In this document: positions 36,993-46,831 of the stretch, piece by piece
Layout of the letters: the number at the start of each line of letters is the position of its first letter
Position numbering within the stretch: the first letter of the stretch is position 1
Assembly: GCA_013397935.1 (NCBI GenBank)
Contig: VZRN01011460.1
Coordinates: forward strand, 3,954,192-4,018,191
Direction of reading: 5' to 3'
Source: Dasyornis broadbenti
Taxonomy: Eukaryota; Chordata; Aves; Passeriformes; Dasyornithidae
Length of the DNA: 64,000 bases
Position numbers and translations under genes: made by a program
Notes under the pieces: generated by a model
What the model was told of the DNA's origin: nothing
The model's input: the letters and a program-made list of their open reading frames with translations, nothing else
Database searches by the model: none

Positions 36993-37550
36993 GTGAGGTT
37001 TCTTTTCCTGCATGTAGCATGTGTTTGCCTGTATCCTTTTAACTCTGTCATAACTTCCTTTAACAGAGAACATTCAGCTACAGACTGGCTTTCAAAAAAA
37101 ATGAAATAAAAAATTCTTAAAAAATCACAGACTTGGAAAGGTAAATCTATCTATTTTAAGATGTAAACTCACCATAGCAGAATATAATTTGGAAAAAAAC
37201 CCAAACATTCTGACAGTCAAATCAAAATAATTCAGTTTGTAGTAAATAGCAGCAGGGCAACAGACTGCCTTTCTTAGACTCAAATTTTAGGCTGACATTA
37301 TGCACATTGTTAAAACTTCTTTCTATGTGTGAGCTTTGCTACAGAATTTATCCTGGAGTATCTAAACCTTGTGCAGCTGCTCTCTTGCTGCTCTGTGATT
37401 ATCTGCGAAGCCAGCTGAAAGCTCATTTTTAGGCTTCTCCTTTTTCATGGGGTATTGCTTTACTGTAGTTATTTAACAAAATGCTGTGTGTGGCAAAAAA
37501 AGAGATGTTTCGGAACATAAACAGAAATACTCTTGTATTTAAAGCCTCAG

Positions 37551-37708
37551 GCCTGCCATTAAGCTGGTGGTTGTGATCTCCATCTGTGTTGCTCCCATGG
37601 GTGCCAGGGTGGTGCAGAGTTCCATGGGCACAACGAGGGATTCGACATGGGGGACGAAAGCAAAGAAAAGAAGAGAGAACACACTGGTAGTTAGAGCGGT
37701 TATTTCAG
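37551..37708 (+). other. Exon-like block with a CAG|GTGAGT donor
   Basis: Ends TTTCAG followed by GTGAGT at 37709, a textbook 5' splice site. The upstream acceptor (AAAGCCTCAG at 37541-37550) is weak. One frame is open for the whole block, reading for example LVVVISICVAPMGARVV, and continues past the donor to 37950. The region has several CpGs (ACGAGG, TTCGAC, GACGAA, GCGGTT). The product is not recognised. Confidence 0.2.
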
Positions 37709-37950
37709 GTGAGTGTAGAGAAGGGCTGGGTGCAGAGAAGGGCAGCAGACAGCTGTGCAGCAGCAGCCCTTTCCGGAAGGGTAAAGGGTGCAGTGGCCCT
37801 CCACTGAGGCACCCTGGGCTGCGACACAGTGACAGTGCAGTGTCATCCGCTGGCAGACACCCACATGCCAGTCAGAGCTCTGGGACATCTCTCCAGCAGA
37901 CTCCAGCAGGAGCCAGTATCTCCCTGCATCCAAGGGAGCTAACACAATGA

Positions 37951-40110
37951 AAAGCTAGGAAAAAGAGGGAAACAGAAGAAGCTTTAGAAATAAGTAGATT
38001 TGTAGATTAAAGCAGTGCAAGGTCCTTGTTCTGCTGCCAAAGCATAGGTCTACCAGGAAGCCTTGGGCTGTTTACCTTACATACTGCATGGCAAAATTTC
38101 CCCTAACTGACCACTTAAGGAGGCGAAAAAGATATTTTTTAAGGAAAAATGGTCTTCAAATAAAGCAAAGCATAACTACTCAACAGGCTGGGAATGCTTA
38201 GGGACAGTCTGTTAGGACAGATGGCTGCTTAACAAGAATGGTCTCTTGACCAGGTTTCTCTGTCTGCAATCCAGGTGCCTGCACGTAAGGAAGAAGATTA
38301 CACACGCTGTTTCAAATGTGTATCGATTTGCCAATGGGGAGAGAGAAAACTCCATCTTTGATAAAGAATTTGATTTGATGATCATTTACAGACCACACCA
38401 CATGAAGTCTTGACACTGTTTCTTCACCCTAATTACTTTGTGAGCCATCTGGTGCACCTGCTGTTGCAGTGAGGCAGGAATAACAGTTTTACACCCTCCC
38501 TCCCTTTTCTTTTCCTTTTTATCACACTGAGATAGATCTTTTAGGTGAACATCCACCTGACGTGGCCAGACAGTGCAGATGTAGACGCAGGTGCAAACTC
38601 GGTCAACCATGCCTCCAGATGGCTCTTACTTATTAAGGCAGCCAAGGTAATAACCACAGACAAAGGGCCTCCAAGAAAAAAAACAAGACCATCCTGCAGG
38701 AAAACACTAGGTTCAGAGATGGATTTTGTAAGGATCCCAAAGACGTAATCAGCTTTGAATCTATGGTGAAAACAGAACTGGTCAAGTCCCCTTGAAATTT
38801 GGATGAAATGACAGACTGATAATTGAGCAATTGCGAAAATGGTTAAAATGCAACAGCCGCTCCTGAAGGCTGATTACATAAGCATAAAGTGCCAGGAGCT
38901 AGATGCCAAGATAGAAGCCATGGCTTCCTTTTCTCCTGCTGAGTTATACACTCTGCAACCAAGAAAGCCAAGAGACAAAAGCAATAGGATATTTTATAGT
39001 CTGATTTCTTTTAAACACTAGAGATGTCACACTTCCAGTGGCTGAGCTCCAAGCAAACAAACAAGAGAACAAAATGAAGAAATTGTGCCCTCCCTCAACC
39101 TCTCCCTTTAATATCTTTAATTACTGGCCCACAAAGTGTGAAAGTTCAAAGGAATGAGTTTCAGGCTTGGGAAGCTGCCTCACTAAACAAGTTCATTTGG
39201 GCAGAAAAAGCTCACAGGAGTCCAGAGGCCACCTCTGCTCAGTTGAATGAGCTCCCACCTGTTAACCTGACTGCTCAGTAGGGAAAAGGCATCAGTAAAA
39301 CAAAAATCATTTTCAAGCAGCTATTCCAAAATACCTCCTTCAGAACTATCACATACGAGTTGAGGCTTTTCCTGCCTTGAAGGACAGCATAAAAAAGTCC
39401 CCTCCTCTTCAGTGATCATTCCAATAGCCATGCTGCCTAAATGAGTGTTCCTCCGAGCAGAATTAATTGTTGCTTTCCTCCTGTATTTTCTTGAGAGAGG
39501 ATTTGTGGCAGACACTGTGCTTCTGGGGACACTGGGGCCAAAAAACCAGCGTGCAAAAGTGATGGCAGGTGCAAATCCACAGGCAATGCTCCCTTGGCCC
39601 TGCCATGCTGCTAGCAACACACAAAAACCTTCAGGCTTGGCTGAGGAGCAGACTCAGCCCTGCTCCAGCCCCTCTGCAAAGTGAGAAGGAAATTCAGGGG
39701 GTGGGGAACTTCACAGCAGTAAATCTTAGTGTGAGGTAGGATTGCAATGCACACAAGTCATGCTAAGTTGCCCAGTTTCAGCTCACAAGAACTATGAAAA
39801 TTGCCTAGGTGTATGTCTCCTCTGACAGGTGTTCTCTGAATACTCCTGCCTGGAGAGGTCTTTAAAGCCTGAGGCCTCTGTACCATCAACCCAAAGATTT
39901 TCATCACCATGAAGGTGATGAGATCTCAAACCTGTCTTATAATTCCTGACATACCCTAGAGAATCAAATAGTTTGCATATCTCTCATGTATCTGACCATC
40001 ATCCTTGGTCCAGCTTGCTTTCTTTTCTTTCTGTGGCTTAATCACACAATTCTGAGGTAGATACAGGTATAGTTTTAACTTTCTGAAGGGTCAGAAAATT
40101 TCTGGAGGGT
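37951..40110. other. Noncoding DNA
   Basis: Small frames on both strands at 39321-39684 overlap each other and lack motifs. It holds the hairpin at 39901. Confidence 0.6.
39901..39921. repeat. Perfect inverted repeat, 8-bp arms, 5-base loop
   Basis: TCATCACC (39901-39908), loop ATGAA, GGTGATGA (39914-39921). Confidence 0.85.
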
Positions 40111-40143
40111 TCCTCTCCTCTCCTCTCCTCTCCTCTCCTCTCC
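40111..40143. repeat. Microsatellite (TCCTC)n
   Basis: Six uninterrupted TCCTC units plus TCC. It is a pure polypyrimidine run on + and likely length-polymorphic. Confidence 0.97.
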
Positions 40144-43100
40144 CTGAGGTCAGGCTGAAACAATCACAGGCAAAGAGAAAGGCAAGAGTGGATTGGGGAA
40201 GTTGTGCCTTGACCCTTTTTATGAAGGTGTCTGTCACTGCCATAAATACCCCTTTGCCAACACAGCTGAGAAACCTTGACAATTAATACTATTTCTAGAA
40301 CGTAGAACTAGGAGTTCTGTCCTTAGACCAGTACCTCCTTCACAAACCCACAACTGCGAGACAGCTCCCTTCCACAGGAGCTATAAATGCTGCATATTAG
40401 GCAGCAGATGGAGAAGGGGAGTGTAAGGAAGCAGTAGGAACTTCCCCACCAGCCTGATAGACGCTGTTCTTAGCAGAGCAAAACCTGTCTGTTGCCAAGA
40501 TTTTTGCCAAGGTATGTTGAAAAAGGAGTTTTACTGAGATTTTGAAAGAGGATAATACAAATAAGAGAAGAACAATATTCTGGAAGATCATGCTTTTTCA
40601 AAAATTATTTTCAAAACAAAACACAGGGACAGCAAAGCTACTTCTTAAGTCCTGTACTCAGTGTTGCATTGTGAGAACAAACCTTTCCCTAAAACCCCTG
40701 TTTTATTTATTGCTCATTCATTTTGCTAGCCACATAGAAAGCTAAACCTCTGCCAGTCTTCCTGGAAACTAAGCCAGCTAAACCACTGAAGAGATATATT
40801 TAGGACAGAGGAGTTGTAGGGGACAGCTGGAGCATAGCTTACACTCCTTTACTGGGGCACTGTTTAGGCTTGTCACTGGGCCCAGAGTCAAATAGCTGGT
40901 ACTCATATTTTAATGATTGACAGCCAGGCAAATTCAAGTCATGAAGTTGTGATCAGGTCTTCCTCAGAAAACAAGAATTTGGCTAAACCTGTATTTGGTT
41001 TGGTCTATAAATAGATTGTCCTGTTAACAACTTCACCCAAAGGCAGCCTTAAAACTGGAACAATTTGTTTTTCTGAAATCAGAGCTTTCAGTGAGTGCTG
41101 GGATTTAGATGTAAAATCCAAGGACAATGTCTATGTCTTTTTGATGCTAGAGAGTCACTGGGCAATTTCTGAATTCACTGAGGGGTAGTTATCACTAATG
41201 CTGGGATTTGCATGGCAGGACTCTGCTATGTTGGATGTTTTACAATGTTGTCTCTTTTCTGGGCTCACTGTGATCTACAGTACGTGTTTATCAGTTCACA
41301 TCCTGCATTCTAAACAGCCTGCATTGGCAGCAAAACAAATTTTATATCAGTTATTAGTGATATAAATCAAGCATTCCAGCATTTCATTAATGGCAAATCT
41401 GAGGCTCATAACCAGAAAAGGGAACATCAGGGTCTCCCTTTCAGGACAACAAGATGATGCTTGCAGTATCTTGTCCCCAACTCCAATTTTTTTCTTCTCT
41501 GTTTTGAAGCTGAATTTCAGTTTGGAAATGCAGAAGGACAGGGCTGAGTGAAAGCCTTTGTAATACAGTTCCATATGCAAGAAGCAGAAGAAAGACCTTC
41601 CAGCCTGGCTAGAGCAACACAGCTCCATAAGAGGGCAGTGCAAGAAATGAGCATTGAAAATGACTCAGAAATTGTTTTCAGTAGCATTGGAGTAAAACTT
41701 TGTACAGAGGCAAGGTTCCCAGTGGTTTCAGGGAGCTGAGGGGACAAGCTCTCCATGGAGCAAGGTTTCAGGGATTGCACTGAAGACTGAAGGATTACTG
41801 CATGCAGGAATTCACCCTCTGACACTCCACTCACACTAGGTATTCTGTGAAAACCCATGATTTCATTTGGGTGGACCCTGACATAACTCTGTCAACAAAA
41901 GCCAGCTGATGCCATCAGTGGAATGAAGGAAGTCTTAGGTCAGTGGCAGCCTTGCCTGTGTGAGAACTGCAGGATCAGCCTCTATAGCACTGGCCAGTCT
42001 TTGGCATTTGATGAGCAAGTTACCTTTATTTATAACATGGTACAGCAGGACGTGTTGCTGTGACTGACTTACAACAGCTGCAAGGTCAGAAGTCTGATAC
42101 ACTGAGGGAAAAGTGTCCTGGCAATGTATATCTGGAGATTGTGTTGAACCAGGGGTATGCAAAAGGTTAAATGGGGTAAATCTAGAAGCTCTGGGCTTTT
42201 TTATATCTCAGACTAGCTTTTTAGAAACATCCTTGGAGGATCCTAAAGAGCACTTTCTATACCAGAATGCTGAATTCACCCTTTTTGCCACCTTCTTTGA
42301 CCTTTTTACTATCTCCTTGCTTCTGCTTTGTAAAATAAGAACCACTAAAACAACCCTGTCATTAAATCCACAGCATCTATTCCTTCATTGATTCTTGAGA
42401 GGCGATAACAAGCTCAGCTAGGAACACATTTTAATAATTATACAGCTATAATTATAATTTTGGCTTTGCTAGGATTTTTGAAAGATAAATTGTGCAATCT
42501 ATTTATAAGCTTGATAAGCAAGAGGACCTAGTGTCCTTTCCCTTTAGTGAATCCATGGAAAGTGTCATATGCAGAGTAAATTCAACTAAAAGAGCATCAA
42601 ACAAAACAATGAGGCTTCTAATTAAGCATAATCTTGCAGTAGGTGGGTGCAATAAATACTTCAGCAGTGAAGGGAAAGAAAACTGTATTTTACACATGAA
42701 TACAGATGTTTCAGTAAATGCTTGGGCAGTGATGAGCTTCCATGACTAGTCCATCCACAATAACACTTATTCCAGGACAAATGGTGAGGGCAAAAAGCTG
42801 CTCCAGGAATATTTTTGGAGGATACAGTTTGAAGGAGATGGCTGTTTTACACAGCTGGTTAGCTTCATGATATTTATCTGCTTATTTGCAAAACTGGATT
42901 TTGTAAGCAGAAACAAATGGCGAAAAGTAGTAGGAAAGAAAATGAAAAATGAAAACATTATTTCAAGGATGTCAGAGCTAGGGCTTTGAGTAAAGTGTGA
43001 AAGCAGTCCCAAAGACAAGGCTTATGGATGGGGTCCTGATAACCGTTTCCTAGCAACAGGAATACTATTAAGGGGGAAGCTGAGGTCCAGTTTAATACAT

Positions 43101-43807
43101 TTATCCAGTGCTCAGAAGGACAAGTAAATAACATCAAATTCCTTATTTTATACAGGGCTACTCAGCCAGGTACTGTAATTGTCTTTACAAGAAGAGTTTC
43201 TACAGAAATCAGTCTTGCATATGCACCTCTATATATCTGTATACATATATTAGTCCTTTTCTAGCAGAATATGGAAATAATCTTATTTATTGGGATACCT
43301 GTTTTGTGTTATTAACTTAGATGCAAGACTGTACATTAGTTAAACAAAATTATGTGAGGATAAACTATAATACCTTCTGATTTTATTTCTGGGATATTTA
43401 GACAGGCTCACAAAAAAAAAATCTGTCATGGTATTTACAACTGCCTACCATAAAAGTTACTTTATGGCACAGCTTTAATATAAAATAAGTACCAAAAGGA
43501 GAACTTAACACTATGTGAACTTTTCAGAAGAAATTTGGTAACTTGGTTAAAAGCATTGAATAATTCAGTAAAATTCTTTAGAGTCATTGCTCAACAGCAG
43601 TATTTTTGTATACATTGAAGTGACTAACACCAAAGCCAGAATTGAATCAAAATGCTGAAAATCATGGAGAAAATTATATATTCAAGAGCCAAACACTGAA
43701 AAAGGTTAGTTACTGCATATAATTTGGCTTATGTCAGTTCAGTCTTACTCTAGTAAGCTTCAAATACAGAAAATTAATGATCAGCATATCCCAGGTAGCC
43801 TCCCAAG
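40144..43807. other. Noncoding DNA, no feature seen
   Basis: Frames of 98 and 113 codons on minus (41347-41643, 41517-41858) and 92 on + (42113-42391) show no family motif. An AT-only inverted repeat lies near 42430-42452. Confidence 0.6.
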
Positions 43808-43812
43808 CCAAC
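43808..43812. repeat. Target-site duplication, left copy (CCAAC)
   Basis: Five bases directly before the LTR's first TG; they pair with TCAAC at 44852-44856 with one mismatch. Confidence 0.7.
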
Positions 43813-44089
43813 TGTACTGGGCTTGCATGGCCAAGCTTTTGTAGTGGGGGGCTACAGGGGTAGCTTCTGGGAGAAACTGATAGAAGCTTCCTCTCTGTCT
43901 GGCAGAGCCAATCCCTGGCAGCTCCAAAGACGGATGTGCTGCTGATCAAGGCCGGAACAATTAGAAATGGGAGTAATGTCTCTGTGATAACAGATTTAAA
44001 AGGAAAAAAAGATATTGTGCAGTTTTAATTGCAGCCAGAGAAGAGTGGAGTGAGAAACTGCGAGAGGAACAACCCTGCAGACACCAAGG

Positions 44090-44500
44090 TCAGTGCAGAT
44101 GGAGGGGGAGGAGGTGCTCCAAGCAATGGAACTCCGATTCTGCTGGAGCTGAGGTTCCCCTGCGTGCCATGGTGCAGACCATGGTGAGGCAGCTGTGCCC
44201 CTGCAGTCCATGGAGGTCCATGGGCATGCAGAGATCTACCCACAGCCCATGGAGGAGCCCCATGCTGGAGCAGGTGGATGCCTGAGAGGAGGCTGTGACC
44301 CCACACAAGGCCCCTGGAGAGAGGAGCCAACACTGGAGCAGCCCCTCCTTGAAGGACTGCACCCCGTGGAAGAGTGACCCAGGCTGCAGCAGTTTTAGGA
44401 GGATTGTTGCCCGTGGGATGGATTCAGGCTGGAGACATTCATGGAGAACTGTCTCCTGTGGGAGGGATCCCAGGATGGAACCGGGGAAGGACTCCTTTCC
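44090..44500 (+). repeat. GC-rich imperfect repeats inside the LTR
   Basis: Several diverged units share a CCCRTGGAGG or CCCGTGGGA core followed some bases later by a CTGGAG or TGGAGCAG core, for example CAGCCCATGGAGGAGC followed by ATGCTGGAGCAG. Spacing varies, roughly 40-65 bases, so the array looks like a decayed internal minisatellite. It makes overlapping open frames on both strands (44025-44583) that are by-products of GC-rich repeat sequence. Confidence 0.6.
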
Positions 44501-44666
44501 CTGAGCAATGGGATAAACAAGGGGTGATGAACGACCGTTACCCAGATTCCCTGTCTCCCTGCACCTCTGGAGATAGGAGGTAGATTTGGGAAGGAGGGAA
44601 GGGTGAAGGGATGATGTTTTTAAGGTTTTATTTTACTTTTCATTATCCTGCTCTGATTTTGTTAGG

Positions 44667-44672
44667 AATAAA
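44667..44672 (+). promoter_or_regulatory. LTR polyadenylation signal AATAAA
   Basis: A canonical hexamer about 180 bases before the LTR end, followed by a GT-rich stretch (TTGTGCCTGTGAC). It marks the expected end of R in the + orientation. Confidence 0.6.
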
Positions 44673-44851
44673 TTCAATTAGCATCTCTAATTCACGCCTG
44701 TTGTGCCTGTGACAGTATTTAGTGAGTATTCATTCTCTTCCACAAGTTATCTCAGCTCATGAACCCTTCATTATATTTTTTCTCTCCTGTCCAGCTGCAG
44801 AAGGGAAATGAATGAGTGGCTTGGGTGGGTGACCAGCATCAACCCACTACA

Positions 44852-44856
44852 TCAAC
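44852..44856. repeat. Target-site duplication, right copy (TCAAC)
   Basis: Five bases directly after the LTR's final CA, matching CCAAC at 43808-43812 except for the first base. Confidence 0.7.
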
Positions 44857-45765
44857 CCTCAGAGCACAGCCTTCTGATTTCCATGTGAAGAATAACCTTT
44901 GAAAGTTATTCTTCACTTTTTTTGAGGAGAGGGGACAAAACATAATAGGATTTGGTAACTTCTATTACTCTAGTCTTTTGCCACGCTGGTTCTAGTTAGT
45001 GCCTGCTGTTTGTGTGTTTTGCAGCACTCTATCAGAGGTCTGATTCTCCTTTTTGAGCATTTGGCAGATCCCTAGATCCAAAGAAGAAATTCTAAGTGCA
45101 TTTCGTTCCACAGCCCAAAATAAACATGATGCAATGCTCTAAGATGATAACATGATGCAATATGCTCTCAGACCCACAGCCATCCTCTGGGAAATTTTGA
45201 AAGTAACCCTTGGTAGAGAACTGGTTTGGCATCCCTTGTTTTCCATTTGAAGCATCATGTTTTATTAGCCAACAGATGCAGTAGACTCCGCAGCAGCCCT
45301 GTTAGGCTAGAACTAGCAAAATTTCAGGGTTCTCTTATTACAGCAAGACAAGAAGTATTTTTTTTTGCTTTCCCTCCATTTCCCTCAATGTGAATTGTTG
45401 TTCGAGTCCATCCCCTGCCCCCCACACTTTTAAGGCAGTAGTCTCCACAGGTGCTGGAAGACTGATGCATCGGTATCCCATCTCATTTGACAGGAGACCT
45501 CCAGAGCGGCCTGAAGAAATGCCTGTGGGCAGGCTCTCCAGGAGGCCCTGCTGGGGGAATAAGCTGCCTAATGGCATACTAAGCAGCTGAGCAGCTGGGA
45601 GTGCTTGAGCCATCAATTCAGGTGACTCCTATCGAAAATACCTGCTTTTTCACAAGCTGTGGGGATAAGTCGTGTCACTTCTTGGGTTTCCTGTCAGGAA
45701 TGGAATGAGACAAAGCTGGCAGCCATAGTGGAAATATAATTTGGCAGGCTTGAAAATCACACCAC
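44857..45765. other. Spacer between the solo LTR and the CR1 element
   Basis: Holds the 26-bp duplication at 45123 and a moderately GC-rich stretch at 45400-45610 with a 92-codon minus frame and a 66-codon + frame, neither recognised. Confidence 0.6.
45123..45172 (+). repeat. Short tandem duplication of about 26 bp
   Basis: AACATGATGCAATGCTCTAA at 45123 is repeated as AACATGATGCAATATGCTCT at 45149, a 26-base offset with a two-base insertion in the second copy. Confidence 0.8.
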
Positions 45766-45917
45766 CATAGAATATTCTGAGTTGGAAGTCAACCACAGGG
45801 ATCATCAAAGTCCAACTTCTGGCCCTGTACAGAACAGTCCAAGAATCACACCATGTGCTGAGAACATTTTTCTAAACTGTTCTTGAACACAGACAGGCTT
45901 GGTGCTCTGAACACTTC

Positions 45918-46199
45918 TCAGGAGAGCCTGTTCCAGTGGTCAACCACCCTCTGGGTGAAGAAACTGTTTCTAGTATCCAATCTAAACCTCCCCTGACACA
46001 ACATCACGCCATTCCCTTGGGTCCTGTCATCGATCACCACAGAGAAGAAATCAGTGAATGACCCGCCTCTTCCCCTCACAAAGAAGTTGCAGACTGCAAT
46101 GAGGTCTCCCCTCAGTCTCCTCTTTTCCAGGCTGAACAGACCAAGTGACCTCAGCTGCTCCTCATATGGCTTCCCCTCAAGGCCCTTCATCATCTTCAT
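45918..46199 (-). pseudogene. Broken CR1 ORF2: C-terminal block
   Basis: This 93-codon minus-strand frame carries the conserved CR1 C-terminal signature: KGLEGKPYEEQLRSLGLFSL, then EKRRLRGDLIAVCNFF and FFTQRVVDHWNRL. Intact CR1 proteins run on for a few tens of residues past the HWNRL block; here a TGA stops translation directly after HWNRLS. It is in the same frame as 46209-46520 but separated from it by a stop. The ATG is simply an internal methionine of the old polyprotein. Confidence 0.88.
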
Positions 46200-46208
46200 A
46201 GCTCTTCT

Positions 46209-46520
46209 TTAGAATCTTTCTAACAGTTTTATATCTTTCTTACATTGTGGCTGCCAAACTGCCCCCAGCACTCGAGGTGAGGCCGCCCCAGTGCAGAGCA
46301 GAGTGGGCCAAACCCCTTCCTTGCCTGGCTGGCGATGCTGTGCCTGATGCACCCCAGGATAGGGTTGGCCCTCCTGGCTGCCAGGGCTCTGCTGGCTCAC
46401 ATTCAACTTGCCAAAGACCAGGACACTCAGATTCCTTTCCATGGCATTGTTCTCCAGTCTCTTGTTCCCAGTCTGTGTGTGCATCCAGGGTTTCCCTATC
46501 CCAGCTGCAGAATCCAGCAC
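46209..46520 (-). pseudogene. Broken CR1 ORF2: middle section
   Basis: The ends of this 103-codon frame are CR1-like: GNKRLENNAMERNLSVLVFG near the start and QCKKDIKLLERF at the end. The part between them is out of phase; the CR1 sense there can be read only in a neighbouring frame. There are therefore at least two compensating indels inside the segment, and a stop ends it just before the C-terminal block. It joins the palm segment upstream and the C-terminal segment downstream on the minus strand. Confidence 0.75.
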
Positions 46521-46831
46521 TTGTCTCTGTTAAACTTCATACAGTTGGTGATTGCCCAGCTCTCTGTTTTGTTGAGGTCTCTCTGCAGGGCCTCTCTACC
46601 TTGGAGGGAATCAACAGCTCCTCCCAATTTTGTATGATCTGAAAATGTACTTGGTATCCCTTCAAGTCCTGCATCCAAGTTGAAGATGTTAAGGAGAACT
46701 GGGCTGAGGATGGAGCCCTCCGGACCCCCACTAAAGACCAATCCCCAGCCTGATATCACCCCATTCACTATAACCCCATGTCCTGTGGCCATCTTTGCTT
46801 CTGAAAATGTCTCCATGCTCACTCTGTACAC
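46496..46831 (-). pseudogene. Broken CR1 ORF2: reverse transcriptase palm region
   Basis: This is a 111-codon open stretch of the CR1 polyprotein, which in a live element makes cDNA by target-primed reverse transcription in the nucleus. Recognisable blocks are the GGPEGSILSPVLL segment (residues 35-47, RT motif B region), FSDHTKLGGAVDSL (from residue 63, containing the degenerate catalytic box) and SWAITNCMKFN (about 92-102). The second catalytic aspartate is replaced by histidine and the alanine by serine, so the enzyme would be inactive even without the frameshifts. The first 30 or so residues no longer match CR1 well and the ATG is accidental. The frame breaks near 46496, and the coding sense continues in another frame downstream. 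Confidence 0.85.

Larger units (their letters stand above)
43813..44851 (+). mobile_element. Solo LTR of an avian endogenous retrovirus (ERVL-like)
   Basis: The element starts TGTACTGGGC and ends AACCCACTACA. The two 12-base ends are imperfect inverted copies (9 of 12 match), as LTR ends should be. It is flanked by CCAAC (43808-43812) and TCAAC (44852-44856), a 5-bp target-site duplication with one change; five bases is the usual ERVL length. A TATA-like ATTTAAA lies at 43994-44000 and an AATAAA poly(A) signal at 44667-44672 followed by GT-rich sequence, so the LTR reads on +. The middle (about 44090-44500) is GC-rich with imperfect repeats. No primer-binding site, gag, pol or env sequence adjoins either end, so this is a solo LTR left by LTR-LTR recombination. 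The layout agrees with my memory of a common passerine LTR. Short open frames inside it are not genes. The exact family name is not certain. Confidence 0.85.
45766..46795 (-). mobile_element. 5'-truncated CR1 LINE with reverse transcriptase remnant
   Basis: Read on the minus strand this is the 3' third of a CR1 retrotransposon: reverse transcriptase palm/thumb, the C-terminal region, and the short 3' end that on + begins CCATAGAATATTCTGAGTTG. The 5' end fades into unrecognised sequence near 46795, the usual CR1 truncation. Minus-strand frames at 46496-46831, 46209-46520 and 45918-46199 are successive parts of the ORF2 protein in shifted frames. The catalytic F-A-D-D box appears as F-S-D-H (residues 63-66 of the first frame), and the preceding GVPQGS-type loop reads GGPEGS. 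A TGA cuts the C-terminus just after HWNRLS. The element is dead but much better preserved than the older CR1 pieces in the window. Confidence 0.93.

Noticed and set aside
37126..37160. Possible extra CR1 3' end (AATCACAGACTTGGAAAGGT)
   Set aside because: Only about 20 bases resemble CR1 and the expected following blocks are absent.
44025..44583. Overlapping frames on both strands
   Set aside because: They lie wholly inside the LTR and come from its GC-rich repeats, not from a gene.
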